A stretch of DNA of 63,057 nucleotides, from the NCBI GenBank assembly GCA_024683675.1, contig JAIKYB010000108.1:1-63057 (forward strand). The letters are read 5' to 3'. The notes below the pieces were generated by a model. That model was not told where the DNA came from. It did no database searches and worked only from the letters and a program-made list of their open reading frames with translations. This document shows, in pieces, positions 9,049 through 16,691 of this stretch (position 1 is its first letter; each line of letters starts with the position of its first letter). Origin of the DNA: Treponema sp. (lineage in GTDB: Bacteria; Spirochaetota; Spirochaetia; Treponematales; Treponemataceae). The position numbers and the translations under genes were made by a program.

Positions 9049-9668
9049 TAGTTTGCATCCTTTGCAGCTGTCTTAAGAAGTGCCGCTACCTTTGGATTAA
9101 GATATGCTGCAAACATTTCAGCTAGACTTTCTGCTGAATAATCATAATATGCAGCACCATTGTTTACACCAATTCTGAAACCAGCTGTAAGAGTCTTATC
9201 AGGTTTGATTTCAAGGCCCTTTGCAATTTCAGCTTTAAGTTCTGCTGTAAGTGACTTTTCAAGATCTGCGAGATCTTTTTCACTTAATAACACTGAAAGT
9301 TCAGAAGCATCTGAATTTTTAGCCCAAGCCTTTACAGTTTCAGGTACAAGCTTTGCAAGAATGTCTTTAGATTCTGCTTTTGCTGTATCTGCTTGAATAA
9401 GACCATCCAATTCTGCTACGAGAGAATCTTTGAAGGAAAGGAGCATATTTCTTCCGGCCTGTACGATTGCCTCTTCACTAGCCTTCTCCATTCTTTCTGT
9501 TTCTGCTTTTGCATTCTTAATGATTTCTGCAGCTTTTTCCTGAGCGTCTGCAACAATTCCTTCAGCCTTTTTTTCTGCAGCTTCGATTACTTTTGCTGCT
9601 TCTGCTTCAGCTGTTGCAACACCGTCTTTCTTGATTTTATCAATCAGTTCCTGTAATTGTACATCCAT
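9048..9668 (-). CDS. atpE: V-type ATPase peripheral stalk subunit E
   Basis: Subunit E is part of the peripheral stalk that holds the A3B3 head still. The first ~95 of 206 residues are a charged, alanine-rich coiled coil (repeats such as AEAEAAKVIEAAEKKAEG). The globular C-terminal half ends in LLKTAAKDAN and would contact subunit B. It is the first gene of the operon, and GAGGT 7 bases before the ATG is a good ribosome site. Its usual partner H/G is not encoded next to it. Function is supported by domain form and operon position. Confidence 0.9.
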   Translation of the reverse strand: MDVQLQELIDKIKKDGVATAEAEAAKVIEAAEKKAEGIVADAQEKAAEIIKNAKAETERMEKASEEAIVQAGRNMLLSFKDSLVAELDGLIQADTAKAESKDILAKLVPETVKAWAKNSDASELSVLLSEKDLADLEKSLTAELKAEIAKGLEIKPDKTLTAGFRIGVNNGAAYYDYSAESLAEMFAAYLNPKVAALLKTAAKDAN

Positions 9669-9816
9669 TACAATACCTCACTTAACTATAACCAATTTAA
9701 TATCATTAATTCTAAACGATGTTTTTAAATTCATCAATGAAAAAAATAACATCATTTTAAATAAGAATTACGAGATTTTTTATTTTACTTTTTTTTATTG
9801 CTTTTTTTTAGAATTG

Positions 9817-9843
9817 AAGGTGGTTTATAAAATAAACCACCTT
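9817..9843. terminator. Hairpin between galM and the V-ATPase operon
   Basis: A perfect 12-bp stem, AAGGTGGTTTAT with ATAAACCACCTT, has a 3-base loop and starts 17 bases after the galM stop. On the minus strand it is not followed by a T-run, so it may terminate galM weakly or protect the 3' end. The rest of 9669-9859 is AT-rich with long T tracts and must contain the ATPase operon promoter, which I could not place with confidence. Confidence 0.5.
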
Positions 9844-9859
9844 TTATGATTTTTGTAAA

Positions 9860-10918
9860 CTACTTAAAAGAATAAATAGTTTTTGCTTTCATTTTTTGTC
9901 CAGGTTCCAAAATACAGGTCGGGAAATCTGCATGATTTGGAGTATCTGGGAAGGCTTGAGTTTCCAGACAGAAGGCGTCGTGATTTTGATAAAGGCTACC
10001 ATTCTTTCCTAGAATACCTTTTATGAAATTTCCGGTATAGAACTGACAGCCTTCCATGTTTGTAAATACAGACATTTCATGGCCTAAAGTTGGTTCTTTT
10101 ACTGTACAGAATTCAACCAAGTCGCTGTCATCTAAAGGAACAGAGGTTCTAATCTTATCAGGATTGTACATTTCTGTAACATAACAGTGATCATAACCAG
10201 AGCCTACCTCAGCAATATCCTTACCAATTTCTTTTTCCTTTGTGAAATCAAAAGGAGTTCCTGCAACTTCTGTAAGTTTTCCTGTAGGAATAAGCTTAGG
10301 TGAAACTTCCAATATATTGGAAGAATTCATCTGCATTGTATGTTTTCCAATATTACCTTTACCAGCCAGATTAAAATATGCATGGTTAGTAATATTGATT
10401 GGAGTTGGAGCATCACTTTCGGCAGTATAAAAGCAGGTAAGGTTATTTTTTGTATCCAGAAGATATGTAACTTCTAGTTTTACATTTCCAGGAAAGCCCT
10501 GTTCTCCATCTGGACTCATTCTTGAAAATTTAACACCGCAAAAGTTTTTACCTTTAATAGATTTTCCCTTCCAGAGCATTTTATCATAACCGTCAAAGCC
10601 ACCATGAAGGGTATTAGGACCGTCATTTTTATCTAAGGAATATTTTTTTCCATTTAATACGAATGAGGCTTTTCCAATTCTATTGGCAAAACGTCCAACT
10701 ATGGCTCCAAAGCAATACTTTGTATTAAGATATCCCTCTAAGGTAGAAAAACCTAAAAGTACATCTGTTTTTGAGCCATCTTTATTATTTAATACAATAC
10801 TTGTGAGTGTAGCACCGTATTCTGTACAGGAAAAAGACATATTATCATTTTTTACTGTATAGAGATTAACTTTTGTGCCATCACAAAGCAGTCCAAACTT
10901 TTGTTTTGAAACTTTCAT
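9860..10918 (-). CDS. galM: Aldose 1-epimerase (galactose mutarotase)
   Basis: GalM interconverts the alpha and beta anomers of hexoses such as galactose in the cytoplasm. The 352-residue beta-sandwich shows the substrate motifs GRFANRIG near residue 76 and TLHGG near 106, the catalytic histidine in TNHAYFNLAG near 178, and the catalytic glutamate in CLETQAFPD near 316. There is no signal peptide. The start has CGAGGT 8 bases upstream. It stands alone between two operons, so its regulation is not evident; the GC-rich repeat lies directly upstream. Confidence 0.93.
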   Translation of the reverse strand: MKVSKQKFGLLCDGTKVNLYTVKNDNMSFSCTEYGATLTSIVLNNKDGSKTDVLLGFSTLEGYLNTKYCFGAIVGRFANRIGKASFVLNGKKYSLDKNDGPNTLHGGFDGYDKMLWKGKSIKGKNFCGVKFSRMSPDGEQGFPGNVKLEVTYLLDTKNNLTCFYTAESDAPTPINITNHAYFNLAGKGNIGKHTMQMNSSNILEVSPKLIPTGKLTEVAGTPFDFTKEKEIGKDIAEVGSGYDHCYVTEMYNPDKIRTSVPLDDSDLVEFCTVKEPTLGHEMSVFTNMEGCQFYTGNFIKGILGKNGSLYQNHDAFCLETQAFPDTPNHADFPTCILEPGQKMKAKTIYSFK

Positions 10919-10936
10919 TTATATTTACCTCGTTTT

Positions 10937-10982
10937 TAACGATTTACTATTTAACACCGGCCTTGCCTTCCGGCGGCCTTAC
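10937..10982. repeat. GC-rich direct repeat, copy 1 (5' region of galM)
   Basis: This 46-base sequence shares TATTTAACACCGGCC and CCGGCGGCCTTAC with copy 2 at 11021-11060, and differs by a 6-base longer centre plus a few changes. It stands out sharply from its AT-rich surroundings. Read on the minus strand it would encode VRPPEGKAGVK and a stop, matching the tail of the neighbouring gene, so it is either a duplicated gene end or a copy of a dispersed palindromic element. Confidence 0.75.
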
Positions 10983-10997
10983 TTTGGTGGTCAAGCT

Positions 10998-11019
10998 AAA
11001 AAACGCTTCCGCGTTTTTT
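10998..11019. terminator. Rho-independent terminator after the motility operon
   Basis: AAAAAACGC pairs with GCGTTTTTT around a TTCC loop, giving a 9-bp stem flanked by A and T runs. It lies 12 bases past the stop codon of the last motility-operon gene and between the two copies of the GC-rich repeat. It can act in either direction and is the likely end of the long minus-strand transcript. Confidence 0.75.
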
Positions 11020-11020
11020 T

Positions 11021-11060
11021 TAACGCTTTCCTATTTAACACCGGCCGCCGGCGGCCTTAC
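11021..11060. repeat. GC-rich direct repeat, copy 2 (forms the end of a gene)
   Basis: This 40-base copy holds the perfect 14-base palindrome GGCCGCCGGCGGCC. It includes the stop codon and the last nine codons (VRPPAAGVK) of the gene at 11031-11726. The element may have inserted at, or grown from, the 3' end of that gene. Confidence 0.7.
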
Positions 11061-11726
11061 ACACATATCTATTATAAACTGAACTTCGGAGATTGAACAA
11101 GATAATTCGGCGGCAATTTCTTCAATTTGGAGGCCTTCTTCGTAAAGTTTTTCAACTTTTTTATTTATGGATTTAGAAGGCTTTTCGGTTTCAGAAATAG
11201 GCTTATCTTCATAAACCTTTGTTACAATTAGAGGAACCTGTTTATAAGCGGAACCATCACTTCTTACATTTATTTCATCTACAGGATTTTCTTCATTATC
11301 ATCATCAAATAAGCTCTGCTGATTCATTTCAACTCTGGCAGAAGGATCAATATATGGATTTGGCTTTCCTACAGGGGTTATTCCAGCAAGTCTTTCATTC
11401 TGTACATATACTGTTTTTCTTCCATTTTTTTTAGCAGCAGAATCAGCTTCGGCGATTGTATTTCTGAGCATATCTGAAGCCTGACGAAACTGATCCATTT
11501 TTTTGTCAGCTTCATTCATCAAGGCTTTTATTCGTCTTGAAGTTTCATTTACAAGCTCAATATCTCTATTAGCGTTATTATTTATATCCATAATAACTTT
11601 ATTCATTTGAAGCTTTGTTTTTTCTATAATTCCATCTGTAGAAAATAATTTCTTAAACCTGATGATAATAAAAAGCAGCAGGAGAATATTGATAACAGAT
11701 AGAATGATTGCAATATAAGCAAGCAT
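11031..11726 (-). CDS. Membrane-anchored coiled-coil protein with C-terminal HTH-like motif
   Basis: The 231-residue product has one N-terminal membrane helix (about 3-24), a predicted coiled coil (about 30-105), a polar low-complexity linker (about 105-185), and a C-terminal segment around 186-222. That segment, EKLYEEGLQIEEIAAELSCS, resembles a helix-turn-helix. The layout matches the DUF2802/DUF6115-like proteins often found beside flagellar genes, but no specific function is known to me. A GAGGT ribosome site precedes the ATG. It is the last gene of the motility operon, and its final nine residues come from the GC-rich repeat. It may organise a protein complex at the membrane. Confidence 0.65.
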   Translation of the reverse strand: MLAYIAIILSVINILLLLFIIIRFKKLFSTDGIIEKTKLQMNKVIMDINNNANRDIELVNETSRRIKALMNEADKKMDQFRQASDMLRNTIAEADSAAKKNGRKTVYVQNERLAGITPVGKPNPYIDPSARVEMNQQSLFDDDNEENPVDEINVRSDGSAYKQVPLIVTKVYEDKPISETEKPSKSINKKVEKLYEEGLQIEEIAAELSCSISEVQFIIDMCVRPPAAGVK

Positions 11727-11728
11727 TT

Positions 11729-12055
11729 TTACCTCGTAATGTCTATAATTGTTCCTATATGAGCATATCTTGGTTTATCCCTCTTTGGCTCTTCAGTTTC
11801 AGAAGAATTGTCTTTTTGCTTTTTCTGATTTTGATTAAAGCCTGAAGAATTTGAACCATTTTGATTTACAGCTTCTGCATCGGATTTTTCATTTGAAGTT
11901 TCATGAACCTTTGTAGAATTTTCTATGCTCTTCTGAATGTTAGACTGCTGCTGCATAGCTTCTGTAAGCTGAGCCTGCTGAGCTCCCGACATTGTTTTTG
12001 AAAGGTTGGAGAGCTGAGAATACATTGTCTGAAGGTCAATCGGCTGTATACCCAT
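11729..12055 (-). CDS. Small conserved-looking unknown in the motility operon
   Basis: This is a 108-residue soluble protein. The N-terminal third is helical and rich in glutamine (about 10-45), the middle is a disordered stretch rich in Asn, Ser and Gln, and the end is a short motif, YAHIGTIIDITR, that looks like a conserved binding peptide. Its ATG lies inside the end of fapA with a 20-base overlap, and GGAGGA precedes it, so translation is clearly intended. It is followed after 2 bases by the membrane coiled-coil gene. No family is recognised. The company suggests a role tied to FapA or the flagellar sigma factor. Confidence 0.6.
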   Translation of the reverse strand: MGIQPIDLQTMYSQLSNLSKTMSGAQQAQLTEAMQQQSNIQKSIENSTKVHETSNEKSDAEAVNQNGSNSSGFNQNQKKQKDNSSETEEPKRDKPRYAHIGTIIDITR

Positions 12056-14003
12056 CTGGTTCCTCCAAGTCTAGAGAAGGAGGCTCATATGGTCCGCGTT
12101 TACTGAAACTCTTCTCATAATAGAAAGTAACACCCGGAGTATCAATCTTAACTTCATCAAGCACATCACGGACATAGACCTTTACACCGGCATAGACACT
12201 ATTTTCAACTTTAACCTTGCCAACAGCTTTAAGTTCCCTAAGATGAGCCTGAATAGAATTGATTTCTTTGGTCATATCTTCAAGCTCTTTGCTTATCTGT
12301 TCACAACGCACCTTAAGAGTCTTAAGTTTTTCTTCTTTTTCCTGAGGAAGCTTCTTTCTAAGCTTCTTCTGTTGTTCCAGAGTCTGTATGTCAAGATCAC
12401 AGTTTTCGTATTCTTTTGTGCTTTTAGCTTGCATTGTCTGAAGTTCTTCCAGACGTTTCTTTGCACGTGGATCAATTCCAACTTCAAGAATTGTTTCCGT
12501 ACCACCACCTGGAGAACCAATCTTCTTAGCACAAATTTCCTCCGTTGCAAGAAGGTGTCCACCAATAATCTGGGCTTTTTTACCCTTTACGATTATATTT
12601 TTCATGGCAGTAACATTGGAATTTACTATACTGTCAAATACAATTACATTTTCTTCTACTTCTACCGTAGTATCATTGATAAACTTAGCCCAGAGAGATT
12701 TTCCAGCTTTTATATAACCTTCGCCCTTACCAAAAATACCCTGTCTAACAATAATGTTTCCTGTAGCTTCCAGACGAGATTTATCTACAATTCCATTTAC
12801 TTCAATATTTGTAGCTTCAACCTTATAACCTTCTTCTACAGAGCCTTTAATAACAACAGTTCCTACAAACTTAATATCACCAGTTTTTACATTAACTGCA
12901 TCAAGATATTTAATTGGTTCAACGGTAACCTTTCCATTTACAAGCATTACTTCACCGTCAATTTCTGCCTTGATAGTAACTCCATCTCTATCAAGTTTAA
13001 CGTTGGCACCAAGCTGAATCTGAATATCCTTACCATTTTTAGCTTCAAGATATCGACCGAACAAGGTTTTTCCACCCTTACCACGTTCAGCAGGGATTTT
13101 TTGTGCCAGAGGCTGATCAGCTATAACATTTTGAATCTGATTTAATTCCTTATAATTTATCTGACCTGTTTCAGAAACTTTTGCCTTTAATTTTTTAGGA
13201 TCAGTTTCAAAGTTGTAAGAAATATAGGCATCATGTCCGTCAACTGGTAAAATAGCAGAAGCGACTTCATACGGAATATTATATGTAGGTCTATCAACAA
13301 ACTCTATAATTTTTTCTTCATTATAGCAGGCTTCTACAACCCCTTGTGCCATAAGAGCTCTTTTTATCATTTCTGCAGAAGCTTCAGAACCACTTCCTGT
13401 TGGTGGAGAAACAACAATACTGCCCTTCATCTCATCTTTAGAAACTTCTATACCAATAACTACATCACCAGCAGAAACATGTTTATATTGTCCAATAATG
13501 AGATATTCTTTATCTGTACCCTGCTTGATATATTTTTTAATCAGACCTTCATCATAATCGATAGTGTCATCTCGTTTTACTTCATCAAGAACATCTCTAA
13601 GTTCAATTTCAGCACCATCACCAAGAGGTAAAAGTACCTTTAGGCATATATCTGATTTAAAGCGGCGGACAAAGAACATTCCGTCTCTATTTTGATTGAT
13701 AATTAAATCTTCTTCATCTTCGTTATCAAACAAGCCGTCAGAAGCAAGTTTTGTAACCTTTTTAACTGTATTTGGATCCTGATAAATTTTCAGCTTCCAG
13801 TGCTTTTTACCCAGCCCCATGAAGCCATCACTACCTCTTTCGATTATTTCATATTGAAGATTGGAAACTTTAGTATCAAGTTGGACAGCAGCATCCGCAA
13901 GAGCTTCATCTATTGTGTCTGCATGTACATCAACAAAATGAAGCCCCTTATCTACAGAGAGAAGCTCTTTCATATCCTGACGAACTTTTTCAAGAGTTAC
14001 CAT
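12036..14003 (-). CDS. fapA: FapA-family protein (DUF342), flagellar-operon associated
   Basis: The 655-residue product has an N-terminal Jag-N-like domain (about 1-75, with GSDGFMGLGKKHWKL) followed by the FapA/DUF342 region. Its right-handed beta-helix (about 340-500) contains repeated short hydrophobic strands such as IKGSVEEGYKVEATNIEVNG, and a long coiled coil (about 510-590) follows. In other bacteria, notably Vibrio, FapA is linked to polar localisation and flagellar assembly; its biochemical activity is unknown. The gene follows fliA by 9 bases and overlaps the small unknown by 20. No strong ribosome site is seen, suggesting coupling. It is long but complete. Confidence 0.85.
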   Translation of the reverse strand: MVTLEKVRQDMKELLSVDKGLHFVDVHADTIDEALADAAVQLDTKVSNLQYEIIERGSDGFMGLGKKHWKLKIYQDPNTVKKVTKLASDGLFDNEDEEDLIINQNRDGMFFVRRFKSDICLKVLLPLGDGAEIELRDVLDEVKRDDTIDYDEGLIKKYIKQGTDKEYLIIGQYKHVSAGDVVIGIEVSKDEMKGSIVVSPPTGSGSEASAEMIKRALMAQGVVEACYNEEKIIEFVDRPTYNIPYEVASAILPVDGHDAYISYNFETDPKKLKAKVSETGQINYKELNQIQNVIADQPLAQKIPAERGKGGKTLFGRYLEAKNGKDIQIQLGANVKLDRDGVTIKAEIDGEVMLVNGKVTVEPIKYLDAVNVKTGDIKFVGTVVIKGSVEEGYKVEATNIEVNGIVDKSRLEATGNIIVRQGIFGKGEGYIKAGKSLWAKFINDTTVEVEENVIVFDSIVNSNVTAMKNIIVKGKKAQIIGGHLLATEEICAKKIGSPGGGTETILEVGIDPRAKKRLEELQTMQAKSTKEYENCDLDIQTLEQQKKLRKKLPQEKEEKLKTLKVRCEQISKELEDMTKEINSIQAHLRELKAVGKVKVENSVYAGVKVYVRDVLDEVKIDTPGVTFYYEKSFSKRGPYEPPSLDLEEPDGYTAD

Positions 14004-14012
14004 TTTTTTACT

Positions 14013-14795
14013 TTAAATAATACCCTTTCTTAAGTTAGTAAGTTTTGCACGTAAGCGTAAGTTTGCCTTAGTATGAAGCTGAGATATTCGGGATTCACTT
14101 ACTTCCAAAACCTCACCAATTTCTTTAAATGTTAAATCTTCATGATAATAAAGAACGATTACAAGTTTTTCTTTTTCAGGTAATTCACTAATTGCCTGTG
14201 CAATTACCTTTTTTATTTCTTCTCTTTCTGCAATTACATCAGGGTTCAAGCTTGATGGTGATTCAATATTGTTACCGATTGACATATTATCATTATCATC
14301 ACCAGCATACCAAATATCATTAAGAGAAAGCACACTTGTTCCAGAAACCTTCATTACAGTTCGATGATATTCATCTTCACTCATATTAAGAGAACCTGCA
14401 ATCTCAGAATCTGTTGCTGTTCTTCCAAGTTTTGATTCCAAGGAAACTATAGCATCTTCAATTTCTCGAGATTTCTGACGAACAGAACGTGGCACCCAGT
14501 CTATTTGACGAAGTTCATCAAAAATTGCACCACGAATACGTGTTACGGCATAAGTCTTGAATTTAACACCCTTTTCAGGATCATATTTATTTATTGCATC
14601 TAAAAGACCAAACTGTCCATAACCAACTAAGTCATCGAATTCTACTGAATTAGGAAGACCAACAGCTACCTTTCCGGCAACATATTTTACAAGAGGCATA
14701 TACTGTCTGATAAATTTATCCCTCAGAGCCGGAGACTTCGTTTTCTTGAACTCTACCCAAAGGTCGTCTTCTTCTTTTTCATCATTAATCGGCAT
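14013..14795 (-). CDS. fliA: RNA polymerase sigma factor FliA/WhiG (sigma-28)
   Basis: Sigma-28 directs RNA polymerase to late flagellar and chemotaxis promoters. The 260-residue product shows region 2 (about 25-100) with the -10 recognition segment YAVTRIRGAIFDELRQIDWV. Region 3 follows at about 105-150, and region 4 at about 205-255 carries the helix-turn-helix TFKEIGEVLEVSESRISQLH. It lacks a region 1.1, as FliA/WhiG types do. It sits between an unknown membrane protein gene (14 bases upstream) and fapA. The expected -10 box for this factor is GCCGATAA, and three such boxes occur between genes in this window. Confidence 0.94.
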   Translation of the reverse strand: MPINDEKEEDDLWVEFKKTKSPALRDKFIRQYMPLVKYVAGKVAVGLPNSVEFDDLVGYGQFGLLDAINKYDPEKGVKFKTYAVTRIRGAIFDELRQIDWVPRSVRQKSREIEDAIVSLESKLGRTATDSEIAGSLNMSEDEYHRTVMKVSGTSVLSLNDIWYAGDDNDNMSIGNNIESPSSLNPDVIAEREEIKKVIAQAISELPEKEKLVIVLYYHEDLTFKEIGEVLEVSESRISQLHTKANLRLRAKLTNLRKGII

Positions 14796-14809
14796 CTAAA
14801 TTAACCCTC

Positions 14810-15625
14810 TTATATAGATTTCTCATCAGCAAGTACAGAACTAATTGCCTTTGCAATTAAACCTGCATCCTTAACTTCAGGAACCTCTGCTTTTTCACTA
14901 GATGTGTAAGATGGTTCAAAACCTGAATCATCCTCATATCCATTATCATCCTCTTCCGAAGAGGATTCACTACTTCCAAATGAAAAATTATTCATATCAG
15001 GAAGTGTATCTATTGCTTCCGATTCATTCGAAAGATCAACATGTGTTAAGGCAGCTGCATTCATAGGTACAAAAGATGAGCCACCTTTATTTTCAGATAC
15101 TGGAGCACTTTCAGGAACCGGCTTTGGCTGAGTCTGCTGAACACCTTGATCATGTTCGATTATTACAGGCTCTTCTGGTGAACTCATTTGAGTTACATTT
15201 GGTACCACCATAGATTTTGCCGCTTCTGGTTTATTTTCTACAAAAGAACTGCTGCCAGAATCTTTTACATCTGTATCATTCAGCATTTGATGATTATCCC
15301 CAACAACAAAGCGATTAGAGCTTTCTCCTGGAGCTATCTCTTCATCCTGAATAACTATATCTACTAACTGCCCCTTTTGGGGTCCAGCTGTAACTACAGA
15401 CTGAGCACTCGGAGCAAAATCCGATGAAAAATCTCCGTCTGAATCATTAAGGAATTTATCAAAAACTATCTTTATTACAAAGCCTAAGATGGCAAAAATA
15501 ACTGCAAAAAGCAGAGCTACCAAAAGCTTGTGTATAAAAGACGAATGTGGTGAAAAAAGACTTGATACAAAAGACAATACAAATCCAAAAACAGCAAAGC
15601 CTGATATAAATTTCATATCTTTCAT
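14810..15625 (-). CDS. Membrane protein of unknown function between flhG and fliA
   Basis: The 271-residue protein has two membrane helices in its first 60 residues (about 5-24 and 32-54). A long hydrophilic, serine- and acid-rich tail follows, probably disordered and cytoplasmic, ending in a short helix (DAGLIAKAISSVLADEKS). An in-frame stop stands just before the ATG, so the start is near-certain although no ribosome site precedes it. A strong GGGAGGAG lies about 45 bases further up with no usable start behind it. The 120-base gap to flhG holds a TATAAT box (15699-15704), so an internal promoter for fliA and later genes is possible. No family recognised. Confidence 0.65.
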   Translation of the reverse strand: MKDMKFISGFAVFGFVLSFVSSLFSPHSSFIHKLLVALLFAVIFAILGFVIKIVFDKFLNDSDGDFSSDFAPSAQSVVTAGPQKGQLVDIVIQDEEIAPGESSNRFVVGDNHQMLNDTDVKDSGSSSFVENKPEAAKSMVVPNVTQMSSPEEPVIIEHDQGVQQTQPKPVPESAPVSENKGGSSFVPMNAAALTHVDLSNESEAIDTLPDMNNFSFGSSESSSEEDDNGYEDDSGFEPSYTSSEKAEVPEVKDAGLIAKAISSVLADEKSI

Positions 15626-15745
15626 CTATGCTTTGTGATATCAATCTGCTGCCAGATTATGTATCACTCCTCCCACAATTTTATAAATACCCGTAAATAT
15701 TATACAACACAAATAAAAAAAAATATAGAAATATTTAACTATTAT

Positions 15746-16642
15746 CTACTTTTTTTTACCTAAAAACTTCTTCAAAAAGCTTGAAACTCCCTCATTATAT
15801 TCAGGTTCAGTCTTTTCTATACGGCCAACAATGTGTTTTAAGTAAACTGCAGGCTTTGAAGTAGGATTTACTATTATAAATGGCTTTTGCCTGATTACAG
15901 AAGCCATTACTAAAGGATCCTCTGGAATACAGCCTAAATATTCAACCTTATAGCTTAAGAACTGTCCAACTATTGTAATAATTCTTTCTGCAATTCTTTT
16001 TCCTTCATCAGGAGAATGAACTCTGTTTACAATAAGCTTTATATCTACAGTTCTATCAACAATTTCTGTAGTTATAATTTTTATAATTCCATAAGCATCT
16101 GTAATAGCTGTAGGTTCAGGAGTTGTTACAACAAAAACTTCATCTGCTGCTGCAACAAACTGAAGAACGTTATTAGCAATTCCCGCACCTGTATCTATTA
16201 TGATTAAATCAGCATTGCCCAGGGTTGAAAACTGATTTGCAAAATATTCAAGTTCTTCAACACTTAAATTGGCAATTTTTGAAAAACCATTTGCACCAGC
16301 AACAAACTTAATTCCAAATTCAGTATCGTTGATGATTTCTTTCATAGTCTTCTTTTTGTTAATTACATGCATTAAGTTATACTGAGGAACAACATTTAGA
16401 AGAACATTGACATTTGCCATTCCAAGGTCACCGTCAATAAGGATAACTTTTTTTCCTAACTGCGCATAAGCAATAGACATATTTACAGCAAAGTTAGTTT
16501 TTCCTACACCACCCTTACCACTGGTAATTGCTATAATTCTTGTATTATGCTCCTTCTGAGATTGAGACTTAACTTCTGAAGCCCCCTGTGAAGAGCTTGT
16601 TTCACCTAATAATTCGCTTAATCCTTCAGCTTGTTCTTCCAT
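15746..16642 (-). CDS. flhG: FlhG/YlxH, MinD-like ATPase controlling flagellar number or placement
   Basis: FlhG is a MinD/ParA-type ATPase that acts with FlhF to set flagellar number and position. The 298-residue product has the deviant Walker A motif SGKGGVGKT near residue 45, a Walker B-like LIIIDTGAG near residue 145, and a short C-terminal amphipathic tail (SSFLKKFLGKKK) of the type that binds membranes. I chose the ATG at 16642, eight codons after an in-frame GTG, because AAGGAG stands 7 bases before it. It follows flhF after a gap of about 50 bases. Confidence 0.92.
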   Translation of the reverse strand: MEEQAEGLSELLGETSSSQGASEVKSQSQKEHNTRIIAITSGKGGVGKTNFAVNMSIAYAQLGKKVILIDGDLGMANVNVLLNVVPQYNLMHVINKKKTMKEIINDTEFGIKFVAGANGFSKIANLSVEELEYFANQFSTLGNADLIIIDTGAGIANNVLQFVAAADEVFVVTTPEPTAITDAYGIIKIITTEIVDRTVDIKLIVNRVHSPDEGKRIAERIITIVGQFLSYKVEYLGCIPEDPLVMASVIRQKPFIIVNPTSKPAVYLKHIVGRIEKTEPEYNEGVSSFLKKFLGKKK

Positions 16643-16691
16643 ATTTATACTCCTTGTAAACTCCACATAAGTGGTGTTGTCTGGATGTTAT

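Noticed and set aside
12243-13145. Long open frame (300 codons) on the plus strand
   Set aside because: It lies wholly antisense to fapA, with a composition (Phe, Asn, Lys, Ser-rich) that mirrors AT-rich complementary codons and no domain. It is a shadow.
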